From: Amorphophallus konjac
Taxonomy: Eukaryota; Streptophyta; Magnoliopsida; Alismatales; Araceae
Length of the DNA: 64,000 bases
Reading direction: 5' to 3'
Assembly: GCA_022559845.1 (NCBI GenBank)
Contig: CM040123.1
Location: forward strand, 314,135,933 to 314,199,932
Below the pieces are notes generated by a model. That model worked only from the letters and a program-made list of their open reading frames with translations, was not told the origin of the DNA and searched no databases. The translations under genes were made by a program, and so were the position numbers. This document shows, piece by piece, positions 57,342 to 64,000 of the stretch. Position 1 is the stretch's first letter. Every line of letters starts with the position of its first letter.

Positions 57342-59640
57342 TGATGTGACACCACCTAGGACTTACCAAGCAAGCACAATTTAGCATTCAACGACCGATA
57401 ATGGCGACCGCTCACCCGATGCTCACCCAAGTCCCGGAGTAACTTGGCAATGCCAAGGGGAGGATGTGAGGGTTGGGCCCTTACTGGTAGAGGGCCAGCA
57501 AGGCCAAAGTTTGTTTCCCAAAGGTGTGGAGGCCCAATTCAATGGGGCCGACAAAGTGCCGAGGGCACATGCTTCACTCTTCCCCACGGTGATCTCTCAA
57601 AGCAACGGGGCTTGAGGATCGAGCTCTTACTCTCACGGCCAGCGGAACTATGAACTAATATTAGAAAGAACAAGTACTAAATGGAGCTAGGAGTGGAGAA
57701 CTTACTCGACCGGTTTGAAGAAACCGGTCCCGCTCGGAGACGTGGGCGAGCGGGGAAGCGTGGGTTCCCCACACGCCGCGCGAGGTAGCTTGACCTGCTC
57801 AAATTGTTACAACACTACACCCCATGCAAGGGGGGGGATCTAGGGGTGGGGGTTAACTGATATTATATAAAAAACTACCTCCACACAGGGAGGGGCCTTC
57901 AGCCGACCAAGCGGGGAGGGGTGACACCGAACTAGCGATCAACAAAGAAGCCGACGTCGGTTCTGTCCGCTGTCTGTGCTTCAGGACTGACTGATGGTTA
58001 TCACGATGCTGTGGCCACTCCAGAATTTTTTCGATGACGAGACCTATTGGAGATTCTTCGTAGCTGGATCGGGATGATACTTGAATTTTGTTGATTTCTT
58101 TGGGCACCTCTGCTGGTCGGGGTAGGGGCTTGAACAGGGTGGCAGACCCTCGGTTCTGACAGCTTCAGGTTTCCAACAGTAGGAAGAAAAGGATGCCACG
58201 ACCGCTCCCGAACTCAGAATCAGGTGCTGCTGGATCTGTTGGAACCGTTGACGGGTCCTCTTCGAAGAAAAACTAGCGGGGAAGCCAAACGTTGTCGGAG
58301 AAGACCAGTGGGCTCTGAACTCTGATGAGAGGTCGGTGCAGACTGTGGGGAAGCAGAACCGCGCACCCGGGGGAGAAAATTGATAACTCTGGTTCCGGAC
58401 ACCAAACTAAGCTCTGCTTTTTGGAGAAGAAAGAAGACTCGTAGTAGAAGCTTTTTGAAGAAGAACTCTCGATCAGATTCTAAGCAAGATCGTCGCAGTC
58501 AGGCTTCCCCTCCGGATCTGGTCTCCTGCCAGGGAGGCTTTGCGCAATCGGGGAAGAATGACTCCTCTGGATGATCACGAACTCAGAACAGATGGGACCA
58601 CCGCCGTTGCGAAGAGGACTGGGAGACGCTTCCAACGATGGCTCTTGATCCTTCAGAAACGTCCGGAGGAAACCGTGGTCGCCTCTGCAAGTTGCTACTC
58701 TTCTGTAGATCTGCAACTGGGAACTGTAGGTTGAAGATGACGGGGGGGAATGGGGTATATGGGAGGGGAAATGGGGGTGGATGAGTGTGGGGAAAGTCTG
58801 GCTGTGAGGGGGTCTAGGAGGGGGTGTTCCAAGGTGGGGGAAGGGAAGAATGAGGTTTGGAAGGGGGTCTAATAGGTGGTAGGAGGAGGAGCTACGAATT
58901 TGGGAAGGTGGGTGAGAGGGAAAGGGTATTTAAAAATGGGTTTAAGGGTGGGATTAAATTTTGGTCTTGGGGGATGGGAAGTGGTGTGTGGGGAAGGTAA
59001 AAGGGGGCTTGGGGAGTGGGAATTCTCCCTTGGGAGATGAGAGGGTGCTTGGGGAAGGGGAGTGGGTGGTTGGTGGTTGGAGGGTGGAGTGGGGAGTGGT
59101 GGAATCTCCCTTGGGGCTGGGGTGGAGTTAAGGTGGGTTGGTGGGGAGTTGGGGATGAGTTATTGGAGGGGGGGAAGAGAGAGAAAGGTGGTTGGGAGGG
59201 GAGGAGAGAGAAAGGGGCGCATGTTTTAGAGAGAGAAAGTGGAGGAGAGAGAAAATGACTTATTAGAGAGAGAGAGAGGTAGAGAGAGAGAGGGGGATAA
59301 GTGGGAATCACTCCCAAGGGTTTCTCACCCAACTAATGGAATCTCTCCAATAGGAAATTAGAACTCTCAAATGGCAATTTTCATTCATTGATTCATTAAC
59401 TCAAATGGAGGAAATGGGGTCCTATATATAGGCAACCCACATTTCTACAAAAGTCCTTGACTCTTACTACAATGACCAAAGACCAAGGGGGTAGGGGCGC
59501 CCCTGGGCCTAGCCCAAAGAATTGGGCCCAATAACCATTCTAAACAATCTAATGACACTTAACCTAGGTAGATGACTCATTAACCTAGGTACATGACTCA
59601 AATAAAAGGAAAATTACAATGACATGACTCAAATAAAATA
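57342..59640 (-). repeat. 3' LTR of chromodomain gypsy element (minus)
   Basis: The plus strand begins TGATGTGACACC, the complement of the end GTGTCACATCA. Inside, the reverse complement aligns in patches with 60720-63016, for example CCTTGCTGGCCCTCTACCAG and GGGCCTAGCCCAAAG-type phrases, and it has a TATATA box (59429-59437) and a GA-rich leader. The upper edge near 59640 is approximate. Confidence 0.65.
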
Positions 59641-59660
59641 TGAAAATTACATGACTCGAC

Positions 59661-60600
59661 TCAGAAAAATATGACGGACACAATAGAGCTATGCTGGCGA
59701 GCAATCGAAGCTGTGGAAAAATGTGAAGGGTGAGAGATGCCCCCATCATACTCCCGGGGTGCGGAGAACTCGACTCCGTCGAGTAAGAGTCCTTCCCTCC
59801 TTGGAGGGTGTAGAAGTGATATCACCCATAAGTCATCCGAAGGAGACCGATCCGTCCACCGGATGAGATAGCGCTCATACACCTTGCTCCTGATGACAGT
59901 GACATGTTCATCCAATATTTGCTCAATTTGCTTACGCTGGGCTCTCTTGGCTGGTGGTCTCTCCTCACAGGTGGGTGCTCTCTCAAGGGAAGGAATATGC
60001 TCAATATCCTCCCTGGGTATCACCGTGGGTCCCTTATATGGAACTTGGTCGGTGACATTGAATGTGGGACTTACCCCATATTCCTCGGGAAGATATAACT
60101 CAGTGCCAATGTACCTCATAACCTGGAAGGGACCAGCCCCACGAGGCCTCAATTTGGAGATGTCTCCTGGGGAGAGCTTCTCCATCCTCACCATCACAAA
60201 GTTACCCACGTGAAATTTTGGTGACGTCGATGAGAGTCGGCCAACCTTTTATAAGTCACATTCTTCTTGCTAATGTGCTTGCAGATCTCTTTATGCAATG
60301 TTGTGAATGCAGACATTCTAGGGGTGATGGGTGGACCTAGGCAACCAAAAGTAGACCTATCATGTAATGATGCAGTGTAGACTTTGGTCAGCCTAGGTGG
60401 GCCGGGGCACCCGTAGGTGGCCTTATCATGCAAATTGGTGATAAATATCGGGGGACCCGGACATCCGTAGATGCCTTTGACATGCTTAAGACCCATGATG
60501 AATGAAGGTGGACCATGACATCCGAATATGGACCACTCATACTTTCTACTTGACATGTGGGTGATATGAATGAATGGACCCAACATAGTGTTCATGATGG
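59661..60600 (-). pseudogene. integrase C-terminus with GCxGPP repeats and chromodomain
   Basis: The minus strand first shows four repeats of a 18-22-residue unit with (F/Y)GCxGPP (WSIFGCHGPPSFI, IYGCPGPPIFI, TYGCPGPPRLT, TFGCLGPPIT), then HKEICKHISKKNVTYKRLAD, a one-base shift near 60200, the GPY-type segment LRPRGAGPFQVMRYIGTELY, and a chromodomain-like end (IEQILDEHVTVIRSKVYERY, LIRWTDRSPSDDLW). Stop at 59661. The family places the chromodomain at the integrase end for target choice. The repeats are not a usual integrase part. The catalytic core would lie beyond 60719, outside or disrupted by the next element. Confidence 0.7.
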
Positions 60601-60719
60601 GGACATCACCCAGGGTTCCCTCTGGCTCGACACCTCTCTCCCTCCCGGAGACGGGTAGGATGCGGCTTCACGACTTGATGGGTCCACGACGACACCTGGG
60701 CTTACTACTTGGATCATAT
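60601..60719 (-). other. continuation of minus-strand element up to insertion
   Basis: Minus-strand sequence still reads through MSPIMNTMLGPFIHITHM and upstream residues, then ends at the LTR start 60720. No other feature. Confidence 0.4.
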
Positions 60720-63016
60720 TGATGTATTTTCCCCTTTTCTTGAGTCATTTTGATGTATCTGCCTTTATTTTGTGTCATGTCCCTAGGTCATCATGTTATT
60801 TACCTATGTTTTTATCTTCATGTTAGGCTAGAGTGTCATTGGGCCCAATTAGGAGGGCCTGGCCCAGGGGCGCCCTCTCCCTTCCCCACCCCCTTGCTTA
60901 TTTACTTTTGGCACTTATCTCAGGGACTTCTATGTAATTGTTGGGATCCCTATAAATAGGACCCCAACTCCACTTGAGATGGTTAATGAAAGTTTGATAG
61001 AATTTGAGCACTAGTGCACCTCTCCCTCTCCTCTAGCTCTCTCTCTCTTTTCTCTCTCTCACTAAAGGGGGCGAACCCCTCTCTCTCTCCTCCCCCCTCT
61101 CTCTCTCTCCCTTGGGCGAACCTGCCCCTTCCCCTTCCCCCCCCTTTGCCACATCATCAGCCAACTCACCCCCCACCCTTTCACCTCCCCAAGAACTATA
61201 ACTCTCATCAATACCTCCACTTCCCCAAGCAACCCTTCCCATTCCCCATACACCTTCTCCACCTCCAAGGCACACTTCCCTCTCCCCCAAGCAACCAATC
61301 CACTCCCCCACACCCCCATTCATATCCCTAGGGGAATTAAACCCATTCCCTCCACAAGTTGCGCACCCACCCCCTTCCCCATTCCAACCCATTCCTTTGC
61401 CTTGGCCGACCCCTCCATCACCCCCCCTTCTAGCTGCGACCCCCTCACCCCTCCACCCTCTTAGACCACCCTCATCCTCTGCTCCACCCCTCTCACCATC
61501 CCTAAACATCCCTCCACCATCAACCATCACACCACCATTCCCACCATTGCCAACCTCCACTTCCATCAACCTAGTTCCACCACCTTCCTTTTCACTTTGC
61601 CCAAGTCTGCAGGTGGCAGAGAAAGGGTCAACTTGCAGAAGCATTCACGGATTCATACGGCAACGATTGAAGGCGTACTATACCTTTCTGGAAAGGTCGT
61701 CCAACCAGCTTTGTAGGCGAGGCGATCCCATCCCGTTCTGAGTTCAGGGCTGTCCGGGAGAACCATTCTCCCCCGACTGCGCCGGGCTTCCTCTGCAGAG
61801 TACCTGAACCCGGTTAGAAGTTGCACCACGACAAACGGGGAAAGATTCAGGCCAAGGGCCCTTCTACAAAGTTCTTCCTCCTCCAGTCCTCTGTCAGAAT
61901 CAAGAAGTAGAACCGCGTTCGGCGTCCGGAGACCAAAGTTACCATTTTTCTCCCTCGGCTGCGCGAGTCTGCCTCCCACAGTCTGCAACGACCTGCCTCC
62001 ACTCTTCTGACTCCCCCAGTCTTCTCCGACATCAGACGGCTTCCCCGTCTGTTTTGCTGCGAAGAGGGCTCGTCCACGGTTCCAGAAACTCCGGCGGTTC
62101 GTGATTCGGAGCCCAGAAGCGGCCGGGGTACTCACTGCAACCTGCTGCGTAAGATCAGAAGCTGTCTGTCCCAGATTCTGCCCCTCGGTTCGAACCTCCA
62201 CCGCAGCCAGCAACGACATCAGAAGAATTTGACAAAATTCTGAGGCGTTCGGGTTCCTGTTACGAAGAGTTCCCCCTGGTCTCGTCGACAGAAAAATTCC
62301 GGATTGAGAACTACGGCTGCAACACCGACTATCTGTCATCTCTCACAGCAAGCAAGCAAACTCGGCATCGGCTCTCTTCCCCGGGTGTTCAGCAAATTTC
62401 CCCTCCCCGCCTGGCCGGCTTAACGCCCCTCCCTGTGCGGAGGTAGTGTTTGACTTGTACTTTGAATTCCCCACCCCAAGTCCACCCTCCTGTGTGAGGT
62501 GTAGTGATTGTAATCGTTAAGCAGATCAAGCTTCATCGGCGCAGTGTGAGGGGAATCCACACTTCCCCGCTCGCCCTCGTCTCCGAACGGGGTTGGTTTC
62601 TTCAAACCAACCAGGGTAAGCTCTGACCTTTGCTCCATATTTAGGTGCTTGTTCATTTAATATCCATAGAAATCGCTCCGTTGTGCAAGAGAGAGAGCGT
62701 CCGTCCCCGCGTGCTCCACTTGCGAGCGGTCACCGTGGGCTGTGAGAGAGAGGAACCTTGTGCCCTAATTGGCACGGGCCAGCCCCTTAAGTGTGGGCCC
62801 CGTACCCTTGGGTGGGAAACCCTAGCCTTGCTGGCACTCTACCAGCAAGGGTCTTAATCCATCACCTCCCCTTAGCATCGTTTAGTCACCCCGGGCTCGT
62901 GTGTGTGCGACGGCAATTCGGCCCAATCTAGTACTTTATTGCTTTGTGTTTGTGCTTGCGGAATAGGTCCTAAGTTTCTGTTTGCTTGCTGCATACCCCT
63001 TGATAGTTTCACATCA
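60720..63016 (+). repeat. 5' LTR of plus-strand gypsy element
   Basis: It starts TGATGTATTTTCCCC and ends TTTCACATCA, 2297 bp, followed by a primer binding site. CCTATAAATAGG near 60949 is a likely TATA box, followed by CT-rich repeats (61020-61110) and a C-rich leader. It is related to the inverted LTR at 57342-59640. Confidence 0.8.
60950..60960 (+). promoter_or_regulatory. putative LTR TATA box
   Basis: CTATAAATAGG precedes the CT-rich leader by about 60 bp; the inverted relative has CTATATATAGG at the equivalent place. Confidence 0.5.
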
Positions 63017-63034
63017 GTTGGTATCAGAGCAAGT
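63017..63034 (+). promoter_or_regulatory. primer binding site, tRNA-Met type
   Basis: GTTGGTATCAGAGCAAG directly follows the LTR end. Confidence 0.85.
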
Positions 63035-63094
63035 TTTAGACTTGTCTCTACAAGCCTAGGTCCTAGGGTCTTTGCATTTTCATCATCCGTGTGC

Positions 63095-64000
63095 ATGTCC
63101 ACCCGTAGTGGTACCTTGTACCGAGCCGACCCCTCTACCTCGGTTCCCCCCATGAATCCCATTCCCCAAGGTGACCCAAACATCCCTAGGGAGGCTCCCC
63201 AAGCTCCAATGGATCGACTTGAGGTTGCCATTCAAGCCCTCTCGGAGCAAATGAATGGTTTTTCCACCCGCCTAGAGAGGCTCGAGGAAGCTAGAGCCCC
63301 ACCTAGGAACCATGCCCAAAGGGCACCCCCTCCACGAGTTGAACTTGATAGGGAGGACCTTAAGGATGACTTTCACCGTGAGTATGAGAGGCCCTGCCAA
63401 CCTAGACATTTTGAAAGGCGACCATGGGAGGACCCGGATGACTACCTCTTGAGGATGATTAAGGTTGAGGCTCCTAACTTTGATGGGTCACATAACCCAC
63501 ATGTCTACCTAGAATGGGAGAGTGCTATGGACCAATACTTTGATTGGTACCCTATGACGGAAGATAGGAGAGTTAGGCTTGCAAAAATGCACCTTACCAA
63601 ACTTGCCAAGACCTATTGGATGAGTGTAGAAACTAGGAAGAGGATTAGGAGGGAGGAACCAATCCATACCTGGGAAGACATGAAGACCCAACTTAGGTTC
63701 AAATACCTCCCCAACTCCTACACCCAAACTCTCTTAGATGAATGGCAATGCCTCACCCAAGAGGGAAAGACCATGGTAGAATACATTGAGTTGTTTGACT
63801 CCTACCTTTTAAAGTGTGGAGTACATGAAGACCTGGCTGTCACTCTATCACGTTTTAGGAATGGTCTCCACCCACACATCAAGAGAGAACTAATTATGAG
63901 GGAGGTGGATTCCCTTGAGATGGCTTATCAAATAGCCCGTGATACGGAGAGATTTTCTAGGAATCCTAAATTTGCCTCTCCCCGCCCAACTGAGTCCAAA
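63095..64000 (+). CDS. gag: Ty3-gypsy gag, open to window edge
   Basis: ATG 63095 opens an uninterrupted frame of 302 codons to the last base. It has a short leader (STRSGTLYRADPSTS), a coiled coil (DRLEVAIQALSEQMNGFSTR), then the capsid core: APNFDGSHNPHVYLEWESAM, KMHLTKLAKTYWMS, TWEDMKTQLRFKYLPNSYTQ, VEYIELFDSYLLKCG, FRNGLHPHIKRELIMREV. The zinc knuckle would lie beyond the window. It is the only undamaged gag here and is paired with a clean LTR and primer site, so this copy may be intact. The decayed gag at 9192 is a relative. Confidence 0.9.
   Translation, partial: MSTRSGTLYRADPSTSVPPMNPIPQGDPNIPREAPQAPMDRLEVAIQALSEQMNGFSTRLERLEEARAPPRNHAQRAPPPRVELDREDLKDDFHREYERPCQPRHFERRPWEDPDDYLLRMIKVEAPNFDGSHNPHVYLEWESAMDQYFDWYPMTEDRRVRLAKMHLTKLAKTYWMSVETRKRIRREEPIHTWEDMKTQLRFKYLPNSYTQTLLDEWQCLTQEGKTMVEYIELFDSYLLKCGVHEDLAVTLSRFRNGLHPHIKRELIMREVDSLEMAYQIARDTERFSRNPKFASPRPTESK

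Noticed and set aside
61013..61741. Proline-rich ORFs in the LTR leader, both strands
   Set aside because: They follow from CT- and C-rich composition of the LTR and match no protein.
1..64000. tRNA, rRNA or microRNA genes
   Set aside because: None was recognised by eye; a covariance-model scan would be needed to exclude them.

Overview
The window is repetitive DNA from an angiosperm nuclear genome. Every large block is a plant mobile element or a dead piece of a plant gene, and no intact host gene was recognised. The lineages seen are SIRE/Maximus Ty1-copia, chromodomain and Tekay-type Ty3-gypsy, TAT-type Ty3-gypsy with an antisense ORF, and plant L1-like LINEs. GC-rich gene fragments hint at a monocot, but the species cannot be told.

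Left part (1-8860): the 3' half of a pol-less SIRE-type copia element (gag, five polypurine tracts, 3' LTR ending at 7083), then a scrap of a receptor-like cytoplasmic kinase, then an LTR end with a tRNA-Met primer binding site. Next (8861 to about 30260) comes what looks like a gene-transducing, non-autonomous gypsy-like element. It has a gag-like frame with an unexplained C-terminal half, GTGTGCCGG-type repeats, and an antisense chain of intronless gene fragments: ARGONAUTE4-clade PIWI, FAR1-type DNA-binding domain, the C-terminal half and 3' UTR of PEP carboxykinase, and a HUA2-like protein. Two younger elements sit in this cargo: a 3.4-kb element made of two near-identical 1668-bp LTRs around only 94 bp (16403-19832, duplication CCTGG), and a 9.2-kb TAT element (20129-29290). 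Removing each restores one open frame in the HUA2-like fragment.

Middle part (32671-47864): a minus-strand Tekay-type gypsy element broken in its integrase; its LTR carries an array of small hairpins and a minus-strand LINE. It is followed by a proline-rich minus-strand ORF of unknown origin, a non-coding stretch, and a decayed TAT RT/RNase H fragment.

Right part (47865-64000): a gag-only gypsy element on the minus strand whose gag is split by a complete solo SIRE-type LTR (51346-57134, duplication TTTCT). That LTR is itself split by a 5'-truncated LINE with an intact 3' ORF. The 5' side of the gag-only element is cut by the 3' LTR of a chromodomain gypsy element on the minus strand, whose integrase is in turn cut by the 5' LTR of a related plus-strand element; the gag of that last element is open to the window edge.

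The most unusual signals are the irregular array of an AGTCT(A/G)TACA(T/C)(T/C)G motif in both SIRE-type LTRs, the antisense AGO4/FAR1/PEPCK/HUA2 cargo, and the twin-LTR element with almost no interior. All boundaries were read by eye; family names rest on recalled motifs, not searches.
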